50,677 bases of DNA, from assembly GCA_965659675.1 (NCBI GenBank), contig CBFHWY010000008.1, forward strand, positions 1 to 50,677. Reading direction: 5' to 3'. The notes beneath the pieces are model-generated. The model was not told the origin of the DNA and did not search any database. It worked only from the letters and a program-made list of their open reading frames with translations. Both the position numbers and the translations under genes were made by a program. This document shows, piece after piece, positions 26,220 through 35,099 of the stretch (the first letter of the stretch is position 1; each line of letters begins with the position of its first letter). The stretch comes from CBFHWY01 sp965659675. GTDB taxonomy: Bacteria > Bacteroidota > Bacteroidia > Flavobacteriales_G > Salibacteraceae.

Positions 26220-27352
26220 GACCTGAAATAAGCGGACATAAAACACCCTTCTATCTCTATGAGATGAATGTGCTTGAGGCGAACCTAAAGGAACTAAAGC
26301 GTGCCAGTGATGCCAGAGGCTATAAAGTGCATTATGCGGTAAAGGCGAATGCCAATCAAAAGATCCTACAAAAGATCAGATCCTACGGTTTTGGAGCAGA
26401 CTGTGTGAGTGGAGGGGAGGTACAGGAATCGATCAAAGCTGGCTTTGAACCTGATCATATCGTATTTGCAGGTGTAGGTAAAAATGATGATGAGATCCGC
26501 ATCGGCCTTGAAAACGATATTTTCTGCTTTAATGTGGAGTCGGCGCAAGAGGTGAGTGTGATTGCAGAATTGGCTGAAAATATGGGCAAAAGAGCGCGTA
26601 TAGCCATTCGCATTAAGCCAAATGTAGATGCCAGAACACATAAGTACATTACCACAGGCCTTGAGGACAATAAATTCGGGATCGACTTTCACGATCTGGA
26701 TGAAGTTTTACCGTTGATTCAAAATTCAAGTGCTCTCGACCTGATCGGAATTCATTTTCACATTGGTTCTCAGATCACGGATATGGATGTTTTCCGAAAT
26801 TTATGCCTGAGGGTGAATGAGATTCAGAAGTGGTTTGAATCGAGAAAGATCGAAATTCCTCATCTGAATCTGGGAGGCGGACTAGGACTCAATTACAATG
26901 ATCCAGATGAACAGAACATTCCAGATTATGAGGCCTTCTTCCAGACCTTTGAAGATCACCTTGTGGTTTATCCAGGTCAGCAGATCCATTTCGAACTGGG
27001 AAGAGCTGTAGTTGCCAATTGCGGAAGCCTCATTTCGAAGGTGCTTTACGTAAAAACGGGGATCGCCACGAACTTTTTGATCCTGGATGCCGGTATGACC
27101 GAATTGATCAGACCCGCATTGTATCAGAGCTATCACAAAATAGAAAACTGGTCCAGCACTGATGTCGAAGCAGATCATAAATATGATGTGGTTGGCCCAA
27201 TATGTGAATCGAGTGACTGTTTTGGAAAAGCAGTAATGCTTCCTGAAAGTCATCGCGGAGACCTAATTGCGATTCGCTCAAGCGGTGCTTATGGAGAAGT
27301 CATGTCTTCTTCGTATAATATAAGGCCAAAAGCAGAAGCAATATATGTTTAG
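26216..27352 (+). CDS. lysA: Diaminopimelate decarboxylase
   Basis: PLP enzyme converting meso-diaminopimelate to L-lysine, 378 residues. The PLP lysine is Lys43 in VHYAVKANANQKIL; GFGADCVSGGEV, IGIHFHIGSQI, LNLGGGLGLNY and the substrate-site GPICESSDCFGK follow in the usual order for the alanine-racemase-like barrel and beta domain. It is coupled to lysC by a 4-nt overlap and overlaps the next gene by 8 nt. Confidence 0.96.
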   Translation: MRPEISGHKTPFYLYEMNVLEANLKELKRASDARGYKVHYAVKANANQKILQKIRSYGFGADCVSGGEVQESIKAGFEPDHIVFAGVGKNDDEIRIGLENDIFCFNVESAQEVSVIAELAENMGKRARIAIRIKPNVDARTHKYITTGLEDNKFGIDFHDLDEVLPLIQNSSALDLIGIHFHIGSQITDMDVFRNLCLRVNEIQKWFESRKIEIPHLNLGGGLGLNYNDPDEQNIPDYEAFFQTFEDHLVVYPGQQIHFELGRAVVANCGSLISKVLYVKTGIATNFLILDAGMTELIRPALYQSYHKIENWSSTDVEADHKYDVVGPICESSDCFGKAVMLPESHRGDLIAIRSSGAYGEVMSSSYNIRPKAEAIYV

Positions 27353-27773
27353 GATCCTACTGTTCATTTCAATCGCTCTTATGACGATCTCCTGTGCATC
27401 AAACAAGGCGATCGAACTTAAGGATGAGGAAATCAAATATTCTTATCAGACAGATTCAGTTAAGTATAGCTTTCAAGTCTACAGAGATGGAAAGGTCACT
27501 TATGTCGGAAACAAAGGAGTGCCTGTGAAAGGCCGAGTTAATTTCAAGATGGAAGAAGGTATGGCTGTCGGATTTTGGTCTCAGGTGGATGATGTGAAGC
27601 CAAAGATCTACGCGGCTGCCGAGGATAAGGGTCCTGTGAATGATCCTAAAATCACACTTCAATACAAGTTTGCTGAGGGCCAGGATGAGCTTACCTTTCA
27701 AGAAGCTCCTCCATATTTAAATGATCTGGCGGCTATATTTGATGCATTGCTCAATTATCCTATGCGTCAATGA
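27345..27773 (+). CDS. Small lipoprotein of unknown function
   Basis: 142 residues with a lipoprotein signal peptide ending in a lipobox (MTISCASN), so it should be lipidated and held on the periplasmic or outer side of the envelope. The mature part contains a short beta-rich core (FQVYRDGKVTYVGNKGV) that loosely resembles DUF6438-type domains, but I would not assign that family. It overlaps lysA by 8 nt and the propeller gene by ATGA, so it is translated with both. No function can be named. Confidence 0.8.
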   Translation: MFRILLFISIALMTISCASNKAIELKDEEIKYSYQTDSVKYSFQVYRDGKVTYVGNKGVPVKGRVNFKMEEGMAVGFWSQVDDVKPKIYAAAEDKGPVNDPKITLQYKFAEGQDELTFQEAPPYLNDLAAIFDALLNYPMRQ

Positions 27774-30487
27774 AAGAAGTTCTGCTTAGCGTCATTCTTT
27801 TTACCATTATCAATCCGGGTTTTTCCCAGGTTCTAATGCCTAATTTGAGCGAGAACCCTCTTGAGTCAGGACGGATCTTTGATGATTGGAAGTCGAATGT
27901 GGATCTCGAACAAGCTAAAGGCTGGAAGTGGTATGCCAGACATAAGGCCTTCACCGCCTCTCGAATGAATGGCAAGGGACAATTCCCCAATACAATTGAA
28001 TATCAGAATGAACTATCGCGCATAGCGGAGCTGAAAAAGCTGAATCATTCGAATGTCAGATCAGGTAGTTCCTGGAGTCCTGCTGGACCTGTGAATAGGC
28101 CCCCAGGTGTTTCCAGTTATGCTTCTCATAATATGGGACGGATCAACTGTATGGCATTTCATCCTACCGACTCAAACATCTTTTATGTTGGTGTTGCCCA
28201 GGGTGGGGTTTGGAAAACTGAGAACCACGGACAAAGTTGGCGACCATTAACAGATGATCTTCCAATCATCAGGATCAGCGATGTTGCGGTGAACCAAAAT
28301 AACCCAGATGAGATCTATATCTGTGTGGGAGACTATGCCTATATCGGAGTGGCACTTGAAACAGATGGTCGTAAACGAAATACGCATTATGGTATTGGGG
28401 TCTATCGCTCCGAAGATGGTGGAGAGAATTGGACAGCAACCAGTTTGGGGTTTGATCAGGAATCAAAAGACGCTAGTTTGATGCGTCGGGTGATCTTCGA
28501 TACAATTCCTGGAAGAGCGGTCGCTGCTGGAGTGAGTGGAATATGGGAAACATTGGATTCTGGTCAAACCTGGAATCAAATTCGAGATTCTTTGATCTGG
28601 GATATTGAGCAGGACCGCAGCAACCCGGGAACCATTTATGCCAGCACAGGTTATGTAGCGAACTTGAACCTGGGTAGTGCAGGAATGATCAAGAGCACCG
28701 ACTATGGCAGAACATGGGTCGATCTCAACACAGGTATTCCAGCAAGATCGGCACAAAGGGTCGAGATCGCCATTTCAGCATCTCATCCTAATAATGTTTA
28801 TGCGATCACCTGCGATCTTGACCGCGGACTTGAAGGTGTTTATCGGTCTTTCGATGCGGGACAGAATTGGATAAAAACGGCTGATTCTCCCAATGTGCTT
28901 GAATGGTCAGATGGGTCTGGCTCAGGAGGACAGGGAACCTATGACCTGGCAATTTTAGTCGATCCCAATGACCCTGAGCGCATCCTGACAGGTGGCGTGA
29001 ATATCTGGGGTAGTGAAGATGGAGGGATCTCATGGAAAGCTGCTTCATACTGGTATCATAGAGACGGCTGGAGTACGCACGCTGACCAGCATTTCTTTGA
29101 CTATAACCCACTCGATCAAAAATTCTATGTCTGCAACGATGGAGGACTATATCGAACGGACTCCATAGGGCTGACCAACTGGCCTTTAACATCCCCATGG
29201 AATTTCAGGTGGCCAACCGATTGGGAAAATCTGAGCAACGGGATGCAAATCACCGCCTTTTACAGACTTGGGATCTCAGAAGGAAACCCAGGCAATGTGA
29301 TTGCAGGTGCTCAGGATAACGGCACCTATTACAAGAATTCAGGATCCTGGAGAAATGTATACGGCGGTGATGGCATGGATTGTATGATCGATCCAGTAGA
29401 TCCAAATACCATCTACATGAGCTCTCAATACGGACGTCTTGTAAGGTCTTACAATGCTGGATTCCAATCAAGGAATATCTCTGATATCCCCTCAAATGAA
29501 GAAGGGGAGTGGACCACCCCAATGCACATGCATCCTCAAAATCCGGGAATCATCTATGCAGGGTATGGGAACCTTTACCAATCGCAGAGTCAGGGTTCAT
29601 TTTGGAATAGTATCTCGAACTTTCCTAATTTACAGGGATTTGGAGCTCCAAACCTCATTACGGCATTTGATATCTGCGAAGCTAAACCCGCAAGTATTTA
29701 CCTCGCTAAGAGAGTGTATTTCGAATACAATGAACCCTCATCGGTGTGGAAAAGGCAAGGGACACAATGGGTTGATATCTCAAATGGGCTTCCAGACTCA
29801 CTTTATCCAACCTCTGTTGAAGTGCATGAGTTAAATGATGATACAGCCTGGGTGACATTTGGCGGATTTGTGGATTCCACGAAGGTCTTTGTTACCCATG
29901 ATGGAGGGAGTAGCTGGCAAAATATTTCTGAGGGGCTACCAAATATCCCGGTGAACATCATCAAAAGACAACATCACAGTAGTTACAATAGCATGTATTT
30001 AGGAACCGATATTGGAATTTATTTCAGGAATGATACAACTCCTGAATGGCAGTTATACAGTGATGGGCTTCCGAATGTGATCGTATCAGATCTCGAGATC
30101 CATTACAGTGAAGAGAAACTTTACGCTTCTACATTCGGTCGTGGTATTTGGTTTGCCGACCTTATGGACACAACGATAGCTCCTCCGCCCGATACAAGTC
30201 AAAACCCCAATACCAGTAGCCTCTTCCAGCTGGATCAATTAAAGCGCATGGATATTTATCCAAACCCAAACAAGTCTGAATTTGAACTTGAAATTCAGAT
30301 ACCCGGAACACATGACTTGATGCTCGAGATCGCTGATGTGCAGGGAAAAGTCTGTTATTCGAAAGAAGTGAATATCACAGACTTTGAGAAACTGAGTCTA
30401 AACCCCAAATTGGAGTCGGGGATGTACTATCTCAGATTGAGAAACGGAAATAGTATGAAGGTTAAGAGGTTTATAGTTTCTAAATGA
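27770..30487 (+). CDS. T9SS-secreted sortilin-like beta-propeller protein
   Basis: 905-residue secreted protein. A signal peptide (LLSVILFTIINPGFSQ) is followed by a propeller of the VPS10/sortilin-exo-sialidase type with many Asp-box motifs (YRSEDGGENW, KSTDYGRTW, GSEDGGISW, VTHDGGSSW) and repeated NNPDEIYI/NPGIIYAG strands. The last ~80 residues form a T9SS type A sorting domain (MDIYPNPNKSEFELEIQ ... GMYYLRLRNGNSMKVKRFIV, shown in parts). Sialidase activity is not implied: Asp-boxes are structural and the arginine triad is not evident. It is coupled by ATGA overlaps to the lipoprotein before it and the SPOR protein after it. Confidence 0.9.
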   Translation: MKEVLLSVILFTIINPGFSQVLMPNLSENPLESGRIFDDWKSNVDLEQAKGWKWYARHKAFTASRMNGKGQFPNTIEYQNELSRIAELKKLNHSNVRSGSSWSPAGPVNRPPGVSSYASHNMGRINCMAFHPTDSNIFYVGVAQGGVWKTENHGQSWRPLTDDLPIIRISDVAVNQNNPDEIYICVGDYAYIGVALETDGRKRNTHYGIGVYRSEDGGENWTATSLGFDQESKDASLMRRVIFDTIPGRAVAAGVSGIWETLDSGQTWNQIRDSLIWDIEQDRSNPGTIYASTGYVANLNLGSAGMIKSTDYGRTWVDLNTGIPARSAQRVEIAISASHPNNVYAITCDLDRGLEGVYRSFDAGQNWIKTADSPNVLEWSDGSGSGGQGTYDLAILVDPNDPERILTGGVNIWGSEDGGISWKAASYWYHRDGWSTHADQHFFDYNPLDQKFYVCNDGGLYRTDSIGLTNWPLTSPWNFRWPTDWENLSNGMQITAFYRLGISEGNPGNVIAGAQDNGTYYKNSGSWRNVYGGDGMDCMIDPVDPNTIYMSSQYGRLVRSYNAGFQSRNISDIPSNEEGEWTTPMHMHPQNPGIIYAGYGNLYQSQSQGSFWNSISNFPNLQGFGAPNLITAFDICEAKPASIYLAKRVYFEYNEPSSVWKRQGTQWVDISNGLPDSLYPTSVEVHELNDDTAWVTFGGFVDSTKVFVTHDGGSSWQNISEGLPNIPVNIIKRQHHSSYNSMYLGTDIGIYFRNDTTPEWQLYSDGLPNVIVSDLEIHYSEEKLYASTFGRGIWFADLMDTTIAPPPDTSQNPNTSSLFQLDQLKRMDIYPNPNKSEFELEIQIPGTHDLMLEIADVQGKVCYSKEVNITDFEKLSLNPKLESGMYYLRLRNGNSMKVKRFIVSK

Positions 30488-32337
30488 TAAAGGCTTTTAT
30501 ATTTTTGTGGGCTATGCGAAACTTTGTCAAAGCCCTATTCGCCTTTTTACTTTTGATCTTATCAGTCGAACTATCATTCGCTCAAAAGAATGTAAAGGAT
30601 ATTGAAGGTACCTTTCTGACCATTCAGGTTGGGGCTTATATGTCTCCTCCTCCCAACTCTTTCTTTAAGGCTGAAAAAGAGCTTATCCTGGCTGAAAGCC
30701 CAGAAGGCATCAAAAGATTTAACCTTGGTACCTTCGATAATATTGATGATGCAAAAGCCTACTTGAATGCGCTGCACAAACGCTTTAAAGACGCCTTTAT
30801 TACCGCCTATGTTGATGGCCAGAGAGTAGCAGTGAAAGATGCACTTGGTTTAAGTACCGATATAACACCGATAAATGAGATCGCCAGCGAGGCGCAAACA
30901 GAGCCAATTCCCGCTCCAGAACCTGAACCAGAGCCTGAACCAGAGCCAGAACCCGAAGTTGAAGAGATAGCGGTAGATAGCGCTCAAAAAGAGGACAATT
31001 CTGGAGGGGCAATTATTGCAGGAGCTGCTTCTGCTGCTGCAGCAGGCGCTGTCATTTCAAACATGAATGACGGGCAAACGAAGGAAGATGAGGCAAAGGA
31101 GAAAGCACGTAAAGACAGTCTGCTTAAAGAGGAAGAAGTGCCAGCTGGGATGGAAGTAGTACATCACAGTACCAAAGTGGATTCTTCAGGAACCACTGAC
31201 TCCACCATTGTGGATGATCCACCTGCGCAAACAGGCGTTGACTCCCTACTAGCTCTTGCCTATAAAGACTCTGCCGAAACAGAATCAGAAAGTAAACCAG
31301 AGCTAAAGTCGGCACCAGTAGCGTCAGCGATGTTGAATATTGAAGATCGCAAGGTACTTTACAACGATACCATTTGGAAGGAGGGTGATGCTTCGGAATT
31401 CACCTATAATTTCACTAAACCTGTAACGCTCTACATTGATGTTGTAGAGACCCGAAACAAGCCTCTAAAAGGCTTTCAACTTGATCAGATGAAATGGAAG
31501 ACAGATGGAACGGTAGATGTAAAAACAATATTCAGACAAGATGAAAAGTTTAAGACCCTTAGTGATGCACAGGTAGATGTGCCTACTCCAGGGGTGTACA
31601 GATTAAAGTTTGATCAGCCTGCAGGTTCTTTGAGAAAGATCTCGATGAACATTGAAGCTAAAATGGGTGAAGGGGATAAATACCCAACGATCGCCAGCGC
31701 TTCCAAAATGTTCAAATATTCAAACTATGAAGCGGGAAAGTCGCTCATTGGCAGCCCGGTTGAAGCCTACAAGAAAAGAGAGGTGTTCATGGAGCTCCTT
31801 TACAAAGGAGATGTCTTCATTGCCGAAAAGGAAATAAAAGATTTTGATCAAAACTACTATCGAGGAAGTATTCTTAACCTGAGTTGCTGTGAAAGTGGGA
31901 AAGACTATAAACTGAAGTATGCTATAGAGCGCCCTGTGAAACAAATGGTTTACTTCCAGGAGGGTGATACGGTACTTTTTATGTTGAATGAGGTACGCAA
32001 TGATAAAGGTGACCTGATGAAGCTGAAAGACTTGGGAATGAGAAGATATGGCTGCATAAATCCTGTATTTGAAAAGCATGATGTGATGAACTCCAAGTTT
32101 GCTTTTGTTGTTGGAAAAGATGGTTATTATGAGATCCTCTACGATACCTACACACATTCTCCTTACCTCTTAAGTGGCGGCTTGAGTGTGCTCAGCAGAG
32201 GTGGAGAGAAACGCGCGATCAGCACTGCAGACCTTGAGTTGGTCTTCTTCTATGACTATAACTCTTTTACGCAAAAGGAAGATCTGAAATTCGGATTAGC
32301 CCCTGCAGAGCATATCAAAAAGAATATGAAGAAGTAG
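30484..32337 (+). CDS. Exported protein with N-terminal SPOR-like domain
   Basis: 617 residues. A hydrophobic signal peptide (LFAFLLLILSVELSFAQ) leads to a SPOR-like domain at about 45-115 (LTIQVGAYMSPPPNSFF ... YLNALHKRFKDAFITAYVDG, shown in parts), the fold that binds denuded peptidoglycan. A Pro-Glu repeat and charged linker with a Gly/Ala-rich hydrophobic patch (about 178-192) separates it from a C-terminal region (about 280-617) of unknown family, predicted mixed alpha/beta with a Cys-Cys pair. SPOR domains are usually C-terminal, so this order is unusual. ATG 30484 overlaps the propeller stop (ATGA); ATG 30514 is the alternative and keeps the signal peptide. Confidence 0.78.
   Translation: MIKAFIFLWAMRNFVKALFAFLLLILSVELSFAQKNVKDIEGTFLTIQVGAYMSPPPNSFFKAEKELILAESPEGIKRFNLGTFDNIDDAKAYLNALHKRFKDAFITAYVDGQRVAVKDALGLSTDITPINEIASEAQTEPIPAPEPEPEPEPEPEPEVEEIAVDSAQKEDNSGGAIIAGAASAAAAGAVISNMNDGQTKEDEAKEKARKDSLLKEEEVPAGMEVVHHSTKVDSSGTTDSTIVDDPPAQTGVDSLLALAYKDSAETESESKPELKSAPVASAMLNIEDRKVLYNDTIWKEGDASEFTYNFTKPVTLYIDVVETRNKPLKGFQLDQMKWKTDGTVDVKTIFRQDEKFKTLSDAQVDVPTPGVYRLKFDQPAGSLRKISMNIEAKMGEGDKYPTIASASKMFKYSNYEAGKSLIGSPVEAYKKREVFMELLYKGDVFIAEKEIKDFDQNYYRGSILNLSCCESGKDYKLKYAIERPVKQMVYFQEGDTVLFMLNEVRNDKGDLMKLKDLGMRRYGCINPVFEKHDVMNSKFAFVVGKDGYYEILYDTYTHSPYLLSGGLSVLSRGGEKRAISTADLELVFFYDYNSFTQKEDLKFGLAPAEHIKKNMKK
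30916..30957 (+). repeat. Hexanucleotide repeat encoding seven Pro-Glu pairs
   Basis: Seven tandem units of the form CCx-GAr encode alternating Pro and Glu within the SPOR protein linker. This makes an extended, stiff spacer. Unit number could vary by slippage between strains. Confidence 0.85.
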
Positions 32338-32338
32338 C

Positions 32339-34057
32339 CTACAAGAGGATATTGTATTCTTTTCTGGCTTGATTTCCGCAAGCATCGCTGATCTCCACAA
32401 CCAAAAGATGCTGACCTACAGGAAAGCGGTACAGCTCATTTTTGTCGATGCTCAAACGACCACTTTTTTTGTCAAATTCCATCAATACCCATTCTCCGTC
32501 TACATAGGCATCAAATTTTTTGATGTCATTCAATGCATCTCCTGTTTTCAAGATGGAAGCTTTAAGGGAGTTTAAATTAGTACCATTTCCAAAGTTCAGA
32601 GCCTTTATCCAGGGGGCAACTGAATCTATCATAATGGTGTAGTAGCCCAGATCTCTTATTTCGGTAACCAAACTATCTCCTTTCACTTCACCTGTGATTC
32701 CTCCTTGAAAGACCTTGCGGGCGTCAAGTTCTGCAAGGAAGTAGTTTCGCTGGTACTTAGGCTGGTAATTTGGAATTTGGATGCTCAGTTTTGCATAATC
32801 ATGCAGAGGAACATAGCGATCCTTTAGCTCGTAGATAGGTGAAACAGCGCGCCCTATGGCCTGTTCACTATGAATGCTGAATTCAGCAGGTGAATAAAGT
32901 GCATTTTCAGGCAACTCAAGCTTAAGTCCTTCACCTTCAATAATGGCTGATTGTCCATTCGATACCAGTTGTCCTTTGATCTCAAGCTTTCTGACTTCTG
33001 AGCCTGAAACACCAGATCTAAGCTCAAAGGCCAGATTAGATTGATTGCCATAGGTATCGCTGACCTCAATACGCATTTTGTGATTGTTGCTATCGAGAAA
33101 AAATAGTTGCCCGTTATTGACCAGATCACTGTAGGTTGAAAGTTGATTGGCTGGCTCCAGGTAGCACCTTTGAACTCTTGGCCCTCTTTGCTTCCAGTAT
33201 CTATAATCCACATGGGAGTGTATGTACCTGGTTTCATCAAAATGGAAGGAGCGCATCTCATAGCGATAGGCGAGTTTATTGTCTTTTAGCAGCTTGATCT
33301 CATAGATACCATTGCGGTTGGGTACTCCGTTGAGGCGATCAATTGTTTCCACCCCAAAACCGATCTTTCCATTCACCGTGATCAGGCCATTATGAATAGG
33401 ATGGTAAGTATCACCTTGTTTTCTTACACGCAGATAAAGTGTTTCAGTTTTACCATTTACCGCGCTTACGGAATTCAGTGGATATATGGCCAGCCTTCTG
33501 ATCTCAGGCGGAATATTGTCTTTGATCGGAAAGTTGAAGAGCAGGGGATTTACAGGTTTTTCGCTCAGTGTTTCTCGTATTTCAAAATGCAGGTGTGGAG
33601 CGGTAGACCCACCGGTGTTCCCCGATAACGCTATAGACTCACCTGCTTCCACACTCAATTCCCCAGGTTTTGGAAAGAGCTCGATCTCGAAATTTTGTTG
33701 TTCGTATTGCTTTTGCTTTACGTATGCTTCAATTTTATCGCTGAAACGGTGCAGATGAGCATATACAGTGGTGTAGCCATTAGGGTGATCTACGTATAAG
33801 ACCTTTCCGTAGCCTCTAAGCGAGATCTTGATCCTACTCACAAAGCCCTCATTACAGGTTTTTATTGGGATTCCTATGCGCCCTTGAGTTTTGATGTCAA
33901 TTCCCGCATGAAAGTGATTGCTGCGGATTTCGCCAAAATTACCCGCCAGAAACATTGGTATATCAACGGGTGGAGTGAAGTAGTTCTTAGGAAGCGAATC
34001 GGAATGGGCCGGTGTGAGCCATACCGTGAATAACAGCAGAAATAAAATTCGATTCAT
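32339..34057 (-). CDS. M23 family metallopeptidase
   Basis: Exported peptidoglycan endopeptidase of 572 residues. After a signal peptide (ILFLLLFTVWLTPAHS) the LytM domain lies at about 20-180 with the zinc ligands in SNHFHAGIDIK (HxxxD) and APHLHFEIRE (HxH), plus VYAHLHRF. The remaining ~390 residues are beta-rich and probably recognise substrate or partners. All metal ligands are present, so it should be active. Start at ATG 34057; an upstream TTG/ATG at 34108 would cross the promoter. It converges with the SPOR gene, one base between the stop codons. Confidence 0.92.
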   Translation of the reverse strand: MNRILFLLLFTVWLTPAHSDSLPKNYFTPPVDIPMFLAGNFGEIRSNHFHAGIDIKTQGRIGIPIKTCNEGFVSRIKISLRGYGKVLYVDHPNGYTTVYAHLHRFSDKIEAYVKQKQYEQQNFEIELFPKPGELSVEAGESIALSGNTGGSTAPHLHFEIRETLSEKPVNPLLFNFPIKDNIPPEIRRLAIYPLNSVSAVNGKTETLYLRVRKQGDTYHPIHNGLITVNGKIGFGVETIDRLNGVPNRNGIYEIKLLKDNKLAYRYEMRSFHFDETRYIHSHVDYRYWKQRGPRVQRCYLEPANQLSTYSDLVNNGQLFFLDSNNHKMRIEVSDTYGNQSNLAFELRSGVSGSEVRKLEIKGQLVSNGQSAIIEGEGLKLELPENALYSPAEFSIHSEQAIGRAVSPIYELKDRYVPLHDYAKLSIQIPNYQPKYQRNYFLAELDARKVFQGGITGEVKGDSLVTEIRDLGYYTIMIDSVAPWIKALNFGNGTNLNSLKASILKTGDALNDIKKFDAYVDGEWVLMEFDKKSGRLSIDKNELYRFPVGQHLLVVEISDACGNQARKEYNILL

Positions 34058-34062
34058 ACAGC

Positions 34063-34070
34063 CAAATGTA
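34063..34070 (-). promoter_or_regulatory. -7 box of the M23 peptidase gene
   Basis: On the minus strand TACATTTG matches TAnnTTTG and ends 5 nt before the ATG at 34057. The start of transcription would fall at or next to the start codon. Confidence 0.5.
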
Positions 34071-34133
34071 TGACTCAAAATGAGTGATTGTATTTGACTA
34101 AAAATCAATATTTAACACTTCTTATTTAAAAAC

Positions 34134-34163
34134 TTGCTTCATTCAGTTACGCTATTAACTTTG
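34134..34163 (+). promoter_or_regulatory. Promoter of the coiled-coil/zapA pair
   Basis: TTG (34134-34136), a 19-nt spacer and TAACTTTG (34156-34163) form a complete Bacteroidota promoter. The TTG start codon follows 16 nt later. Confidence 0.75.
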
Positions 34164-34179
34164 CATAAAAACTGATAGC

Positions 34180-34473
34180 TTGACAACACTCTCAAAAAGC
34201 ATAGAAAGTCTGGAAAGCGCACTCAATGAAGTGCTGGATAGTCATCATAGTTTGAGTCAGGAGAACCTCAAGATGAAGGAACAGTTGCTGAGCGCTGAGC
34301 AATCACTGAAAGAACGCTCAAAGCAGGTTGAAGAACTGAAAGAAAAGCTAAAGGTGATTTCTCTAGCAAAGAGATTTGATGGTGAGGAGTCTGATGATAA
34401 GAAGGAGCTTAAATTAAAGATAAACGAGATGATGCGTGAATTGGATAAATGCATCGCTGTCCTTAAAGCCTAG
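34180..34473 (+). CDS. Small coiled-coil protein, probable ZapA partner
   Basis: 97 residues, almost entirely heptad-patterned helix (SLSQENLKMKEQLLSAEQSL, VEELKEKLKVISLAKR). It starts with TTG at 34180, well placed after a complete promoter. Three bases separate it from zapA. Size and coiled-coil character recall ZapB-like division factors, and this pairing with zapA suggests a division role, but sequence identity to ZapB cannot be claimed from reading alone. Confidence 0.8.
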   Translation: MTTLSKSIESLESALNEVLDSHHSLSQENLKMKEQLLSAEQSLKERSKQVEELKEKLKVISLAKRFDGEESDDKKELKLKINEMMRELDKCIAVLKA

Positions 34474-34476
34474 ATT

Positions 34477-34764
34477 ATGTCTAAGATCGATATTACAGTC
34501 AAGCTAGGACAGAGGAGCTATCCACTAACCATCCAACGCGAAGAAGAGGAACAGATCCGAAAAGCTGCAAATCAGGTAAACGAAAGCCTTAAAGAGCTCA
34601 AGGAGAATTATGGGATAAAGGACACTGCTGACCTCTTTGCCATGGTAGCGCTGGATTTTGCAACGCGCTATCAAGACAAGATCCAAAATACAGCAGAAGA
34701 TGAGGATTTAATCAATAAAATTCTTAACTTTGAGAGGAAGCTCAAGGAAGCACTTGAGAATTGA
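34477..34764 (+). CDS. zapA: Cell division protein ZapA
   Basis: FtsZ-ring stabilising protein of 95 residues. The N-terminal ZapA head is visible (IDITVKLGQRSYPLTIQREEEE, shown in part; then IRKAANQVNESLKELKENYG), followed by DLFAMVALDFATRYQ and a C-terminal coiled coil. Its length matches the short ZapA proteins. It follows the coiled-coil gene in one transcript and is followed by a probable structured RNA. Confidence 0.92.
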   Translation: MSKIDITVKLGQRSYPLTIQREEEEQIRKAANQVNESLKELKENYGIKDTADLFAMVALDFATRYQDKIQNTAEDEDLINKILNFERKLKEALEN

Positions 34765-34783
34765 CGTTCTTTCAAAGACATTC

Positions 34784-34797
34784 AGGGCTTAAGCCCT
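34784..34797 (+). other. Perfect palindrome after zapA
   Basis: AGGGCTTAAGCCCT is a 14-bp perfect palindrome 19 nt after the zapA stop and 9 nt before the structured RNA. It lacks a T tract, so it is a weak terminator candidate and may instead be a processing or binding site. Confidence 0.4.
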
Positions 34798-34806
34798 AAA
34801 CTTACA

Positions 34807-34998
34807 CCCGCGTAACAGCATATTTGTAAACTCAACATTATAATCGTTGAGGTAAGTAGTAACAACGAGTAGATCAGGCCTATGTAGTTCGCCTTTGGCG
34901 AATGATCCCAGGGCCGGGACGGAGGACGATCGATCCGGCAGTTCACTTCCTCGCTCTTGAACTTTCAGGGGTTTACATTTTGTTATGCGGGTTTTTTT
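34807..34998 (+). ncRNA. Structured RNA after zapA, 6S-like (6S-Flavo type) candidate
   Basis: The 335-nt gap between zapA and the polysaccharide cluster holds a rod-like RNA. Its ends pair over 11 bp (CCCGCGTAACA at 34807-34817 with TGTTATGCGGG at 34981-34991, one G-U pair), followed directly by seven T. Inside, TGTAAAC (34825-34831) pairs with GTTTACA (34971-34977), GAGG/AAG (34849-34856) with CTTCCTC (34946-34952), and TTCGCC/GGCGAA (34888-34902) makes an apical hairpin. A long irregular helix with a terminal stem and internal bubbles is the 6S design, and 6S genes lie next to zapA in many bacteria. A 6S-Flavo RNA family is known in Bacteroidota; membership here is inference. Confidence 0.6.
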
Positions 34999-35083
34999 AT
35001 GTCTTTAAAGCAACACTTCAACGAATTTCACAGAAAATCAAATAAAGATCATCATCCCCTAATGCTTAACTTAAGGATGCGTT

Positions 35084-35091
35084 TAACTTTG
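35084..35091 (+). promoter_or_regulatory. -7 box of the polysaccharide cluster
   Basis: TAACTTTG matches TAnnTTTG and lies exactly 8 nt before the ATG at 35100. No -33 TTG is evident. Confidence 0.5.
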
Positions 35092-35099
35092 TCGACCCA

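Noticed and set aside
27770..30487. Sialidase activity of the propeller protein
   Set aside because: Asp-box motifs are structural and occur in many propellers; catalytic arginines and the Tyr/Glu pair were not identified.
30916..30957. Short tandem repeat that could look like a CRISPR-like array
   Set aside because: The 6-nt units are in frame and encode Pro-Glu pairs without spacers; a low-complexity linker.
31720..32157. 145-codon open frame on the minus strand
   Set aside because: Antisense to the SPOR-domain gene, no family resemblance and no start signal.
34784..34797. Palindrome after zapA as a rho-independent terminator
   Set aside because: The inverted repeat has no loop and no T tract on either side, so it was kept only as an unassigned palindrome.
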